Origin: Salinactinospora qingdaonensis
GTDB lineage: Bacteria > Actinomycetota > Actinomycetes > Streptosporangiales > Streptosporangiaceae
Direction: 5' to 3'
Length of the DNA stretch: 64,000 nucleotides
NCBI RefSeq assembly: GCF_039539445.1
Contig: NZ_BAABDD010000007.1
Location: forward strand, 1-64,000
Position numbers and translations under genes: made by a program. The stretch's first letter is position 1. Every line of letters begins with the position of its first letter. Below are positions 1 to 7,867 of this stretch, in pieces. A model generated the notes under the pieces. That model saw nothing but the letters and a program-made list of their open reading frames with translations, did not search any database and was not told the origin of the DNA.

Positions 1-473
1 CGGATACCTCCCTCAGGCGGAAACCGCACCTGAGCCTGGACGACCAAGCGATGAGAAGAAACTGGTGGTGGAGGGTGGTCAACATTCATCCGTCGCCCAG
101 TGGTCCACTTTCGGGCGACGTTGACACTCGGGGATGTGAGTGTCTTCTTGGAGTTGCTGGGTTTTGGAGCTGCCACCCACTGAGGCTGCCGAGATCGCGA
201 AGCGATCGAGTGCACGAGCGGCGAAAGAGCCGCCGCGCCACCGCTGCTCCATGCCTTGAGCGGGCGGTACCGCCCTTGACGTTGGCCCGCTACAGTCCCC
301 GAGCGGGGTGGCGCCGCCCTTGACGTTGGCCCGCTACCGTCCCCAGCACCACTTGGCGAAAGCGGAGAGAACACAGGCGGCGTCCCCGGCGTTCGCGGTA
401 GTGCCCGTCGGCGAACGCCTACCTCTCGGCGGACGCCTGCCCGCCGGCCGGGCGTGACGTGGCGGTTCGCGCG
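1..473. other. Non-coding left edge with hairpin and direct repeats
   Basis: No convincing gene is visible here. There is a stem-loop with arms CGTCGCCC (91-98) and GGGCGACG (113-120) around an 11-bp palindrome (99-109), which could be a terminator for a gene left of the window. A 23-bp direct repeat lies at 271-293 and 315-337, 44 bp apart, and both copies are followed by a GTCCCC run. One copy of the dispersed hairpin core lies at 185-220. The short open frames are composition artefacts. Confidence 0.5.
185..220 (+). repeat. Dispersed hairpin core copy (loop GAA)
   Basis: Starts GCTGCCGA and carries stem GATCGC, loop GAA, stem GCGATC, then the CACGAGCG tail with one extra base before it. 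It is a standalone core without the long inverted ends seen in the composite copies. Confidence 0.8.
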
Positions 474-1214
474 TCACCCCGTTCCGCTGCGGCGCGCGTC
501 GAGCGTGGAGTGGAGTTGGTAGCGGTCGGCGCGGTAGGTGGAGATCGCCAGTTCCACACAGGTGCCGTTGGCGTAGCTGCGCCGTTGTAGCAGCAGCACG
601 GCGCTTCCGGCGGTCAGGCCGAGGTGTTTGGCGTCGGTGGCGTCGCACAGGCCGGCCTCGATGGTCTGTTCTCCGGAGTCGAGGAGCAGGTTGTACTCCT
701 GTTCCAGTAGCCGGTAGAGCGAGCGCCCGGCCAGCGAGTGGCGGTCCAGTTCGGGGGCGAGGGCGAGGGGGATATTGGAGCGCTCGACCGCCATCGGCTC
801 GCCGTCTGCGGTGCGTAGCCGTTCGAGGTGGTGGATCGGGTCGCCGGGGGCGACGCCGAGGACGCGGGCCAGGTGTCCGCTGGCCGGGGCGACGCGCCGC
901 GCCAGGTCTTGGGAGCCTGGCTCGAAGCCGCGTGCCCGCATGTCCTCGGTGAACGAGGCCAGCCGCAGCGACATCTCGATTTTGGGGCGTGCGACGAAGG
1001 TGCCCTTTCCCGGGACCCGGTAGAGCTTTCCCTCGTCGACGAGCTGGTCAAGGGTTTGTCGCACGGTCATGCGCGATAGCCCGTAGGTGAGCCCGAGTTC
1101 CCGCTCGGAGGGTACGGCATCGTCGACCCCGAGCCGTGACTCCTCGATCCAGTCCAACAGGATCTCCCGGAGTTGGGCGTATTTCGGGACGGGGCTGCGG
1201 GGGTCGATCTCCAT
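474..1214 (-). CDS. GntR/HutC-family transcriptional regulator (UTRA domain)
   Basis: A 246-residue cytoplasmic repressor-type protein. The N-terminal winged helix-turn-helix (about residues 8-78) contains PSERELGLTYGLSRMTVRQT and the wing RVPGKGTFV. A UTRA effector domain follows from about 95 to 238, the kind that senses phosphorylated sugars. I chose ATG at 1214 (MEIDPRSPVPKY), where GntR homology begins, rather than the start 26 codons upstream that would run through the operator. It is divergent from a SIS-domain sugar-phosphate gene and shares an operator-bearing spacer with it, so it probably controls that gene and itself. HutC members such as DasR and NagR respond to glucosamine-6-phosphate or N-acetylglucosamine-6-phosphate; that ligand is inferred here. 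Confidence 0.85.
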   Translation of the reverse strand: MEIDPRSPVPKYAQLREILLDWIEESRLGVDDAVPSERELGLTYGLSRMTVRQTLDQLVDEGKLYRVPGKGTFVARPKIEMSLRLASFTEDMRARGFEPGSQDLARRVAPASGHLARVLGVAPGDPIHHLERLRTADGEPMAVERSNIPLALAPELDRHSLAGRSLYRLLEQEYNLLLDSGEQTIEAGLCDATDAKHLGLTAGSAVLLLQRRSYANGTCVELAISTYRADRYQLHSTLDARRSGTG

Positions 1215-1259
1215 GAGGGGTGCCTGTTCGGTCGTGATGCGGTCAGATATGGTGCGTAC

Positions 1260-1281
1260 TGGTATAGGCCGGACTAGACCA
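1260..1281. promoter_or_regulatory. DasR/NagR-like GntR operator
   Basis: An inverted repeat TGGTATAG, 6-bp spacer, CTAGACCA, with 7 of 8 positions symmetric. It lies in the spacer between the GntR gene and the SIS gene. The half-sites match the TGGTCTAG/CTAGACCA halves of HutC/DasR operators. Here the halves are about 10 bp (one helical turn) further apart than in the compact 12-bp core TGGTCTAGACCA. Confidence 0.6.
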
Positions 1282-1440
1282 TAGTAGTTCACGAGGTGTC
1301 AATCCGTGGCGTGCTCACCGCAGTCACCCCCGGTCAGGACACCTACGAGCGGCCGTGTGGATACCTTCTGCGGGTCCGCGTGCGTGACCCTGGCGGGCTC
1401 GGCACGGCCACGAGATAGGGCAGCGGGAGATAGAGAGCAG

Positions 1441-2484
1441 ATGATGACGACCACGAGCACCATGCGATCGGAGATCGCCGAGCAGCCCACCGCGCTCCGC
1501 CGAACCCTGGACAGCCTCCTGCCTCGGGCGGGCGAGATCGCCGACCTCGCGCGGGGAACCAGCCAGGTGCTTTTCATCGCACGGGGCTCCTCTGACAACG
1601 CCGCCGTCTACGGCAGCTACCTGCTCCAGGCTCACGCCGGTCGGCTGGCCACGCTCGCCTCCCCTTCCATCGCCACCACCTATGGCGCCAAAGTCGACCT
1701 CAACGGTGTGCTCGCGGTCGCCATCTCCCAGTCGGGCCGCACTGAGGAGATCGTCGACACCCTGCGATGGGCCGCCGACTGTGGCGCTCGCACGGTCGGC
1801 GTCACTAACGGTGCCGGTTCCGCGCTAACCGAGATCGCCGACCTTTCCTTGGTCACTGAGGCGGGCAGCGAGTTCGCCGTTCCCGCCACCAAGACCTACA
1901 CCACCCAACTGGCCGCGCTGGCGGTGCTCGCCCTCGGGCTGGGAGCCGATCTCGACGCCGGTGAGCTGCGCGGCGTTCCCGCGGCCATCGACGACGTGCT
2001 CGCGATGCCCGAAGATGGGGTCGACGCGATTGTGGAACGTCTGGTGGGCTGCCATGGCGCGGTCGTCTCCGGGCGCGGCATGGCCTTCTCCACGGCCTTG
2101 GAGGCGGCGTTGAAGCTTAAGGAGGCGTGCTACCTGCACGCTATGGGGCTGTCGTACGCTGACCTGCTGCACGGTCCCATCGCCGTCGTCGACGCCGAGA
2201 CCCCGGCGATCCTGGTTGCTGCGAACTCCGGGCCGACCTTGGAGGGAACGGTGCGCCTGGCCGAGCGTGTCACTTCGGTGGGCACACCCGCTTATGCCAT
2301 CGGCGGCGGTTCGGCGCTGGCCGGTGCCTGTGACCTGGCGGTGGCAACCCCCGACCTTCCCGAATGGCTGGCACCGTTCAGCTTGATCGTTCCAGCCCAG
2401 CTCATCACCGAAAAGCTTGCCCGGCGGCTGGGGTATGATCCCGACGCGCCCCGCGGCTTGGGCAAGGTCACCCAGACCGCGTGA
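1441..2484 (+). CDS. SIS-domain sugar-phosphate isomerase/deaminase-like protein
   Basis: 347 residues with two SIS domains (about 30-155 and 200-325) like the C-terminal isomerase half of GlmS, but with no glutamine amidotransferase domain. Signature pieces are ARGSSDNA, the phosphate-binding AISQSGRTEEIVDTLR, and GRGMAFSTALEAALKLKEAC followed by the LLHGPIAVV motif. Such proteins (AgaS/FrlB/NagB-II type) isomerise or deaminate amino-sugar phosphates in the cytoplasm. Start taken as ATG 1441 (ATG 1444 is also possible), after a GGGAGA-type ribosome site; the upstream in-frame extension lacks SIS similarity. Its divergence from a HutC regulator, together with PTS enzyme I and a hexosaminidase further right, fits amino-sugar catabolism. 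The exact substrate is not shown. Confidence 0.8.
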   Translation: MMTTTSTMRSEIAEQPTALRRTLDSLLPRAGEIADLARGTSQVLFIARGSSDNAAVYGSYLLQAHAGRLATLASPSIATTYGAKVDLNGVLAVAISQSGRTEEIVDTLRWAADCGARTVGVTNGAGSALTEIADLSLVTEAGSEFAVPATKTYTTQLAALAVLALGLGADLDAGELRGVPAAIDDVLAMPEDGVDAIVERLVGCHGAVVSGRGMAFSTALEAALKLKEACYLHAMGLSYADLLHGPIAVVDAETPAILVAANSGPTLEGTVRLAERVTSVGTPAYAIGGGSALAGACDLAVATPDLPEWLAPFSLIVPAQLITEKLARRLGYDPDAPRGLGKVTQTA

Positions 2485-2638
2485 GCCCCACCCACGCGCT
2501 GCTGTCCCGCCTCGGCGCGGAACGGCACGCGCCGCGGCAACCGGTGACGGAGAACTGTCCCGCTGTGACCGTGTAGCGATCCACGAAAACGGGCACAGTT
2601 GTCAATCCGGTTTGTTCTCCAGTGCAAGGAGCCATCTC

Positions 2639-2908
2639 ATGGACCGGCCATGGGACGTGAACCCTTCGGCGCGATTCAAACGGCGGTTGGGTAAGACCGC
2701 CGCCGAGCTGGGCGATAGCCGTGTCGGCAAAGACTGCCCGGAGTTTTGGGAACTCGACGACGGCGATGTGGCGATCATCGGGCGCGACGCCACCGCACTA
2801 CTGGCCGATCGGCTGCCGGTCGAGGTCAGCATGGCGGCCGATGAACGCATTGTGGTCGTTCCGGGAAACCAGTTTCGGTCCACTCTTCCGGATGTTGTCG
2901 ATGAGTGA
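2639..2908 (+). CDS. Small conserved hypothetical protein
   Basis: An 89-residue acidic protein starting MDRPWDVNPSARFKRR, preceded by AAGGAG. It contains a DGDVAIIGRDATALLADRLP segment. It overlaps the DUF6879 gene by 8 bases, so the two are translationally coupled. I do not recognise a domain. Similar short partners often precede DUF6879 genes in actinomycetes and are usually linked to XRE/DUF397 modules. Confidence 0.65.
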   Translation: MDRPWDVNPSARFKRRLGKTAAELGDSRVGKDCPEFWELDDGDVAIIGRDATALLADRLPVEVSMAADERIVVVPGNQFRSTLPDVVDE

Positions 2909-3524
2909 GCACATTTTCGATCGGGTTCGCCAAGCCCCGGGGGTGGTGCTCGATCGGCCCACCTACCACGCCGACAGCGACCGCGAGCAGGACAAGCTCG
3001 ACGGCGGGGTGATCTGGAAGCTCGAACGCTCCCAGGTGTTCAACGAGGTCGGCGACGCCGCGTGGGACGCCTTCGTGGCCGGTGACTGGCCTCGTGTCAT
3101 GGAGATTTTCGAGAGCGAGCGTGAGGCCATCGGCGAGGAGATCCGCGCCAACACCGAACAGGGGCTGGAGTTTCGGCGGTTGCGGGTCGTCGAGCATCCG
3201 CCGACGCCCTACCTACAGTGGGAGTCGCACAGCCACCGGATCTTCGTCGAGTGCGGCCACCAGATCCGGGCCCTCGACGCGGCAACGGTGGCCCCTCTCG
3301 AAACGAGGGCTGTGCTGCCCGAGCTGATGGTCTACGGTGACCGCGCCCTCTACCAGGTCCGCTACGACGGCGCGTGGACCCCCGTCGGCGCCAAGCGCGT
3401 CGACGACCCCGAACTCGTCTCCCAGACTGCCGAGGCCATCGCTGGCCTGTGGCAGGAAAGCGAACCGTTCCTGGACTATTTCCACCGCGAGATCGCCGAA
3501 CGTCCGATTCCTAAGATCACGTAG
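2901..3524 (+). CDS. DUF6879 family protein
   Basis: A 207-residue cytoplasmic protein of the DUF6879 type. Visible features are the early RTYHAD-like PTYHADSDREQDK, WKLERSQVFNEVGDAAWDAFVAGDW, a central RLRVVEHPPTPYLQWE stretch, and a C-terminal SEPFLDYF. The start is ATG 2901 (MSEHIFDRV) inside the end of the preceding gene; ATG 2892 is an alternative. Function is unknown; the family is common beside XRE/DUF397 pairs in actinomycetes. The family call comes from recognition of the pattern and was not searched. Confidence 0.7.
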   Translation: MSEHIFDRVRQAPGVVLDRPTYHADSDREQDKLDGGVIWKLERSQVFNEVGDAAWDAFVAGDWPRVMEIFESEREAIGEEIRANTEQGLEFRRLRVVEHPPTPYLQWESHSHRIFVECGHQIRALDAATVAPLETRAVLPELMVYGDRALYQVRYDGAWTPVGAKRVDDPELVSQTAEAIAGLWQESEPFLDYFHREIAERPIPKIT

Positions 3525-3546
3525 CGGATGTGAGAAGTTAGGAAAT

Positions 3547-4443
3547 GTGCGGACACGAAACGAGCGAGCGGCGGCCAGCACCCGGTATGTGATTGTCGTC
3601 CTGCTCATCGTGGTGGTGAGTGTGGTGCTGGTGGCCGCCTCACCGCTGGCGGTGGGGCTGCTTGGCGGCGCCCGTGACGAGTGGGAACGGTTGAGCTTCA
3701 TCGGCCAGACCTACGGTGCGGTCTCAGCGCTCATAGCGATGTTCGCGCTCGTCGGGATCGTCCTCACTCTGATCTACCAGGCCAGGGAGACCAGGAGGGG
3801 GATCGAGGAAGCTCGGCGTCAGGCCATGAGTGAGCTGCTGCGCATGGCCATGGACGATCCCGATTTGGACGCTTGCTGGGGTCCCGTGCCCGAGCCGGAC
3901 GACCCGAAGAGTCGAAAACAGCAGCTCTACACCAACATGATCGTTTCGCAGTGGGCCAGCGCGTTCGAGACCGGCGCGTTGCCGGAGGAACGGCTGCGCG
4001 CCGTGGCCGGGGAGATGTTCGAGGGCGAGATCGGTTACGCCTACTGGACCCAGGCCCGCGAGATGCGCTCCATGACCGAGGGAAGTAGGCGGGAGCGCCG
4101 GTTCGTCGCGATCCTCGACGAGGTGTATCGGAACACCCCGCCGCCACAGCCGCAGCGTGCCGCCGTTCCCCAGCACTCCAGGCCGCGCAGCCGAAGGACG
4201 TGGCGTTCCGCGCTGCTCGCGGGAGGCGGGATGGCCGCCGGCGCACTGGCCGCGGGAGCCGCCGTGTGGTGGAAACGCCGTAGCGGCCACCGGGCGCTGT
4301 TTTTCGGGAGGGGCGGCGCGAGCGGGCGAGCGCGTCCGCTGTCGCCACGCAGGCTGCCGAGATCGCGAAGCGATCGAGGCACGAGCGAACGACGAACACT
4401 CCCACGACCCTGCATCCCCAGCCGTTCGAAAAACAGAACCTAA
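3547..4443 (+). CDS. DUF6082-like membrane protein with repeat-derived C-terminus
   Basis: 298 residues from GTG 3547, with AGGA just upstream. Two N-terminal membrane helices (about 14-40 and 56-77) are followed by a cytoplasmic helical domain with YQARETRRGIEEARRQAMSE and WASAFETGALPEERL, typical of DUF6082 proteins of unknown function. A short hydrophobic, basic stretch (ALLAGGGMAAGALAAGAAVW) lies near 220-240. From about residue 251 onward the reading frame runs through a dispersed repeat element, which supplies about 48 residues and the TAA stop. The natural C-terminus was therefore probably replaced by the insertion. Confidence 0.65.
   Translation: MRTRNERAAASTRYVIVVLLIVVVSVVLVAASPLAVGLLGGARDEWERLSFIGQTYGAVSALIAMFALVGIVLTLIYQARETRRGIEEARRQAMSELLRMAMDDPDLDACWGPVPEPDDPKSRKQQLYTNMIVSQWASAFETGALPEERLRAVAGEMFEGEIGYAYWTQAREMRSMTEGSRRERRFVAILDEVYRNTPPPQPQRAAVPQHSRPRSRRTWRSALLAGGGMAAGALAAGAAVWWKRRSGHRALFFGRGGASGRARPLSPRRLPRSRSDRGTSERRTLPRPCIPSRSKNRT
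4297..4441 (+). repeat. Composite dispersed element (copy i) at the end of a gene
   Basis: The left end CTGTTTTTCGGG is a decayed terminal repeat; the right end CCGTTCGAAAAACAGAACCT is intact and is the reverse complement of the left end of the other copies. The core hairpin (loop GAA) is at 4353-4393. The element supplies the C-terminal codons and stop of the overlapping membrane-protein gene. Confidence 0.75.
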
Positions 4444-4542
4444 GAGGTCGCGCGGATAGGTGGTGTGGGACCCTGGCGACAAGGCGGGCACAGATATTGG
4501 TGATCACGAAGTCGCGACGCTTTGTGATCACTGGGGGGACCT

Positions 4543-4620
4543 GTGTCCATGCTTCCATCATGGCTGACTGACCCGCTCTGGGATCAACTCGCGGCGTTCT
4601 TAAGCACCGGAGCGATTGCG
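4543..4620 (+). pseudogene. IS5-family-like transposase N-terminal fragment
   Basis: The frame from GTG 4543 reads PSWLTDPLWDQLAAFL, resembling the start of IS5-group transposases, and then loses similarity. Two GTGATCAC palindromes (4500-4507, 4524-4531) lie just upstream. The rest of the 4444-4860 gap holds another short coding-like stretch (about 4643-4729, ending AKLAERVSTLD and a stop) that I cannot identify. Confidence 0.35.
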
Positions 4621-4860
4621 TTCGACGACGCGCGGGCGGTTGGGCGTGCTGCTGGCGGAGTTGCGCGCCCAGCGTTCCTCCGGCCCGCGGGTAGCGAAAC
4701 TGGCCGAGCGGGTCAGCACGCTGGATTGACCGCCAGGCGCGCGGAAGGCCCAACGCCCGTGGGGAATGCTCACCTACCGGCACTCTCCTCGAACCGCTTG
4801 GGACAACCCTTCACTGCCGAGGAGGTCAATCGGTTGGAAGCTCATGGTGAAAAGTCCGGG

Positions 4861-5535
4861 TCACCGGGGGCGGTGAGCCGTGGCGATGAGGGTGCCCAAC
4901 AGGTCTGGTTGGGGAGCGGGTTCAACACGGGCCTCGATACCGGTGTAGCCGTGTTTTCGTAGGAGAGCGGCCCACCCTTCGGGCTCGTAGGCCCAGCGGT
5001 ACACCCACACCTGCCGGCCGCGGAACCCGTCGGCGTACATGCCCTGCACTCCGTAGGCGCCGGGTACGGGCGGGGCGTGGGAGAACACCAGCCGCCCTCC
5101 TGGTATCAGCCGCTCGTGCACCAACGGCAACAGCACGTCGGGGTCGGTGAACCACAGTGCTCCCCAGATGGAGTAGATGGCGTCCCACTGCCGGGTGGCG
5201 TCGTTGAGGTAGGCCGTCGCCTCGGCTTGGACGAAGTGGGCGCCGGTCAGGTGGCCCCAGCGCGCGATGGCGTGCTCACACTGGAGCGGGGAGACGTCGA
5301 TACCGGTGGCCTCGATTCCTTTGGTGGCCAGGGCGGCTACGGCGTTGCCACGCCCGAAGCCCAGTTCGAGGGTGGTGAGCGGGTCGCCGAGGAGTTCGTT
5401 GCCGGGCCCGTGGCCGGCGTACTGGCACCAGCCGAAGGCGTCCTTCAGCGCCTCTTCCCGGGTTTCCTCGGCGATGCCGGCGGCGTAGCGGTCCCAGTAG
5501 CCGGCGATGCCGGAGGTGTCGGTGGGCTCACTCAT
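4861..5535 (-). CDS. SAM-dependent methyltransferase (class I)
   Basis: 224 residues from ATG 5535 (MSEPTDTSGIAGYWDRY); an in-frame ATG at 5577 would add 14 residues without homology, and AAGGA lies about 11 bases before 5535. The SAM-binding motif I is LELGFGRGNAVAALATKG, followed by acidic motif II ATGIDVSP and a later WDAIYSIWGALWFTDP core strand. This is a Methyltransf_11/25-type fold; the substrate is unknown. The GNAT remnant on the other side and the repeats around it suggest a reshuffled accessory stretch. Confidence 0.75.
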   Translation of the reverse strand: MSEPTDTSGIAGYWDRYAAGIAEETREEALKDAFGWCQYAGHGPGNELLGDPLTTLELGFGRGNAVAALATKGIEATGIDVSPLQCEHAIARWGHLTGAHFVQAEATAYLNDATRQWDAIYSIWGALWFTDPDVLLPLVHERLIPGGRLVFSHAPPVPGAYGVQGMYADGFRGRQVWVYRWAYEPEGWAALLRKHGYTGIEARVEPAPQPDLLGTLIATAHRPR

Positions 5536-5653
5536 GCGCGTGGGGTCCTTGGGATGAGGGGACAGGACCCTGCTCACGCTAGGTGTTTCCTCCTGCGATT
5601 ACCGGGAGTACACGAAGAGAAGGGCCACTTCTGTCAGGGGTGCCCGCGCGCCC

Positions 5654-5809
5654 GACAACCGCGTCTCCGACCGTGTCATGCGTAACGCCGGGATGGTGGA
5701 GGAGGGTCGCATCAGGCGCCACCTGTGGGTTGATGGTGGCTGGCGCGACTCCGTCGTCCATTCCGTCCTTGACGACGAATGGCGGGAGGTCCGCGCGTCG
5801 CGTTCCTGA
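5654..5809 (+). pseudogene. C-terminal remnant of a GNAT acetyltransferase
   Basis: The plus-strand frame reads DNRVSDRVMRNAGMVEEGRI, then RRHLWVDGGWRDSVVHSV and LDDEWRE before a TGA. This is the classic tail of Acetyltransf_3/RimJ-type GNAT enzymes (residues after the acetyl-CoA loop, 'N..S..VM...GM..EG..R'). The N-terminal two thirds are missing, and no start or ribosome site is seen, so it is a truncated relic. Confidence 0.65.
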
Positions 5810-5816
5810 GCGGTGT

Positions 5817-5850
5817 GCCCGTCCGCGTCGCCATGGGGACGCGGACGGGC
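5817..5850. terminator. Strong stem-loop downstream of the anti-sigma-like gene
   Basis: Perfect 13-bp arms GCCCGTCCGCGTC (5817-5829) and GACGCGGACGGGC (5838-5850) with an 8-base loop, just beyond the stop of the minus-strand ATPase gene at 5863. No long T tract is present, as is common in actinomycete terminators. Confidence 0.6.
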
Positions 5851-5862
5851 CGGCGCTCCTTT

Positions 5863-6426
5863 TCAGGTGGTGGGCCAGGCGCTGTGTTCGAGGTCGTAGG
5901 CGAGGTAGAACCACACGTGGCGGTGGTTGGACCAGCCGTTGTCGCCCCAGGCGGTGGAGAGGGCGTCGACGAGGAGCAGCCCGCGCCCGGACTCGGACTG
6001 GGGGTCGTAGCCGGCCGGGTCGGGGGAGAGGTGGCGCCGTTCGGCGGTGACCCGGAAACGGTCCGTGCCGAGGTCGCCGTCGTCGCGGCAGGTGAGGCGC
6101 AACCCGGTGGGGAAACGCTCCGCGAGCAGGGTGTAGACACCGTCGGGTGTGCCGGAACGGGTGTGCCGCAGGGCGTTGGTGGCGAGTTCGCTGCCCAGGA
6201 GGGTGAACAGGTAGCGGTACTCGCGGCCTTGGTCGGCTGCGCAGGTGTCCAGGAAGGCCCGTACCAGCGGCATCATGGCGGCCTCGCCGCAGAAGTCGAA
6301 ACGGCGCCGCTTGTAGTTGGGGCACTCGGGCCGACCGCTGAAGTAGTGCCGGTACGGCGGCGGCACGAACCGGCTGAGCGGAACGGTTACTTCGGGCAAC
6401 GGTGCGACTGTGGACAGTGATGGCAT
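5863..6426 (-). CDS. RsbW-like ATP-binding protein (HATPase_c)
   Basis: 187 residues from ATG 6426, preceded by AAGGAG at ideal spacing; the longer open frame upstream has no support. The GHKL ATPase N-box is SELATNALRHTRSG and the later GRGLLLVDALSTAWG is the G2-like box, as in anti-sigma kinases and the many small actinomycete HATPase_c proteins. It would bind ATP in the cytoplasm and may antagonise a sigma factor. It is divergent from the XRE/DUF397 pair, the usual arrangement for these modules, and a second such set lies at 60.5-63.2 kb. Confidence 0.75.
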   Translation of the reverse strand: MPSLSTVAPLPEVTVPLSRFVPPPYRHYFSGRPECPNYKRRRFDFCGEAAMMPLVRAFLDTCAADQGREYRYLFTLLGSELATNALRHTRSGTPDGVYTLLAERFPTGLRLTCRDDGDLGTDRFRVTAERRHLSPDPAGYDPQSESGRGLLLVDALSTAWGDNGWSNHRHVWFYLAYDLEHSAWPTT

Positions 6427-6570
6427 GAGAGCGCTCCTTACCGCAGAACAGAACGGACAAAAGGGGGTACCGCGCCCGCTGATCGGTCCGTTCGTCGGAC
6501 ATGGCGGCAAGGGCGCAGTAGCGTACAGGTCGATGACCAAGCGTGGTCATCTCGCTACTTCTATAGTATT

Positions 6571-6610
6571 CTCAGATTCCCAGTTGACAAGAGGAAAACT
6601 CAGATTCCCA
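6571..6610. promoter_or_regulatory. Direct repeats and divergent promoter region before the XRE gene
   Basis: CTCAGATTCCCA occurs twice (6571-6582 and 6599-6610), 28 bp apart, with TTGACA (6584-6589) between the copies. On the other strand TTGTCA followed 16 bp later by TACTAT could be the promoter of the ATPase gene. The repeats are plausible binding sites for the XRE regulator that starts 22 bp downstream. Confidence 0.45.
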
Positions 6611-6631
6611 TTAGCTCGTCAGGGTGGTCAT

Positions 6632-7489
6632 ATGGAGAGCCAGAGCCCCAACATCCGACGTCGCCGTCTTGGACGGGTCCTCCGTGGGCTGCGCGAGGAC
6701 GCCGGGATGACGCTGGAGGACGCGGCCAAGGCCGCCAAGGTTCCCCGCGCCACCCTTGGGCGTATCGAGACCGCCGACGCCCGGCGCCTCCGCCGCAGCG
6801 ACCTCGACTCGCTCGCCGACCTCTACAAGGTGGACAGCCAGACCCGAGAGGCGATGCACCAGCTCGCCCAGCAGTCCAAGGAGCGCGGCTGGTGGTCCAA
6901 CTACCGGGATGTCTTCGGCGGGCAGGCGCTCCCGGACTGGGAGGCTGAAGCGTCCATGATCCGCACCTTTGAAGGGCTGACCGTCCCAGGGCTGTTCCAG
7001 ACTCCCGAATACGCCGCTGCCGTGTTCCGGGCTGGACGCGCTGTCGAAGAGGAAGGGGTGCAGCGTCAGGTTGAGGCCCGTATGCGGCGCCGTGAGATCT
7101 TCAACCGGATCAAGCCGCCGCACATGACAGCGGTCATCGACGAGGGAGCGCTGCGTCGCCTTATCGGGGGAGCCGAGGTGATGCGCGAACAACTCGCGCA
7201 TCTGATGAATCTGGCGCTGCGCCATCACATCGATATCCAGGTGCTTCCCTACGCCGCCGGGGCTCATCTCGCCCTGGCGGGACCGTTCAGAATTCTCGAC
7301 TTCCCCGATCCCAAGGATCAGCCGATCGTTCATGTCGAGACTGCCGCGGATAGCTTGTTCCTGGAGCGGCCGGAGGAAATCGACCGCTATAGCGTGGCAT
7401 TCGGCAATGTCCAGAGTGTGGCGTTGTCCACCGCGCTGTCCGCTGAGTTCATCGAGAACATCGAGCGATCCCTAGGAAGTACGGAATGA
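6632..7489 (+). CDS. XRE-family regulator with DUF5753 (Scr1 type)
   Basis: 285 residues. The N-terminal Cro/C1 helix-turn-helix (about 12-70, LRGLREDAGMTLEDAAKAAK then VPRATLGRIE) is followed by the DUF5753 domain (from about 100) with EGLTVPGLFQTPEYAAAV, MRRREIF, VIDEGALRRLIGG, QLAHLMNLA and IDIQVLPY motifs. Its stop overlaps the DUF397 gene start (ATGA). Such pairs are a hallmark of actinomycetes and some influence differentiation (BldB/WhiJ-like systems); the role of this one is unknown. Start ATG 6632 begins MESQSPNIRRRRLG; no strong ribosome site is visible. Confidence 0.85.
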   Translation: MESQSPNIRRRRLGRVLRGLREDAGMTLEDAAKAAKVPRATLGRIETADARRLRRSDLDSLADLYKVDSQTREAMHQLAQQSKERGWWSNYRDVFGGQALPDWEAEASMIRTFEGLTVPGLFQTPEYAAAVFRAGRAVEEEGVQRQVEARMRRREIFNRIKPPHMTAVIDEGALRRLIGGAEVMREQLAHLMNLALRHHIDIQVLPYAAGAHLALAGPFRILDFPDPKDQPIVHVETAADSLFLERPEEIDRYSVAFGNVQSVALSTALSAEFIENIERSLGSTE

Positions 7490-7737
7490 GCATTCACCTG
7501 GAGTTTCACAAGAGCAGTTACAGCGCTCAGGGCCAAGCCTGCGTCGAAGTGGCCCATGTCCCCGCTGGCTTCCGCACGAGCAGCCACAGCGCCCAAAACC
7601 AGAACTGCGTCGAGGTCGCCGATCTCCCCTGCGGCGCGGCCGTGCGGGACTCCAAGCGTCCCGATGCCGGGCACCTCGCCTTCGCCTGGGCCGAGTGGAG
7701 TGCTTTCATCGCTAATGTCCGAAATGGGGAGTTGTGA
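7486..7737 (+). CDS. DUF397 protein with a duplicated N-terminal motif
   Basis: 83 residues, coupled by an ATGA overlap to the XRE gene. The DUF397 signature SSxSxxxxxCVEVA occurs twice: FHKSSYSAQGQACVEVA (residues 7-23) and FRTSSHSAQNQNCVEVAD. The single usual tail follows, with AVRDSKRPDAGHLAFA and WSAFI. Family members are 60-70 residues long, so the extra length is the duplicated first half. The likely partner is the XRE regulator upstream. Confidence 0.85.
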   Translation: MSIHLEFHKSSYSAQGQACVEVAHVPAGFRTSSHSAQNQNCVEVADLPCGAAVRDSKRPDAGHLAFAWAEWSAFIANVRNGEL

Positions 7738-7867
7738 CCATTTTTTCGGTCTGACGAATAAAAGACTTTCACCGTCCGGCTTCTTGCCTTTCCGTTAGGA
7801 TCGCCGCAGATCCCGAGATTTCGGCTCCCCCGGCCGATAAAGCACGACAGGCAAACGGAGCGGGCGC

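Noticed and set aside
271..337. Direct repeats at the left edge as a CRISPR array
   Set aside because: Only two units, 44 bp apart, with no palindrome of the CRISPR type.
4620..4962. Extended transposase-like frame
   Set aside because: Similarity is limited to the first 20 or so residues; the rest is out-of-frame, low-complexity sequence.
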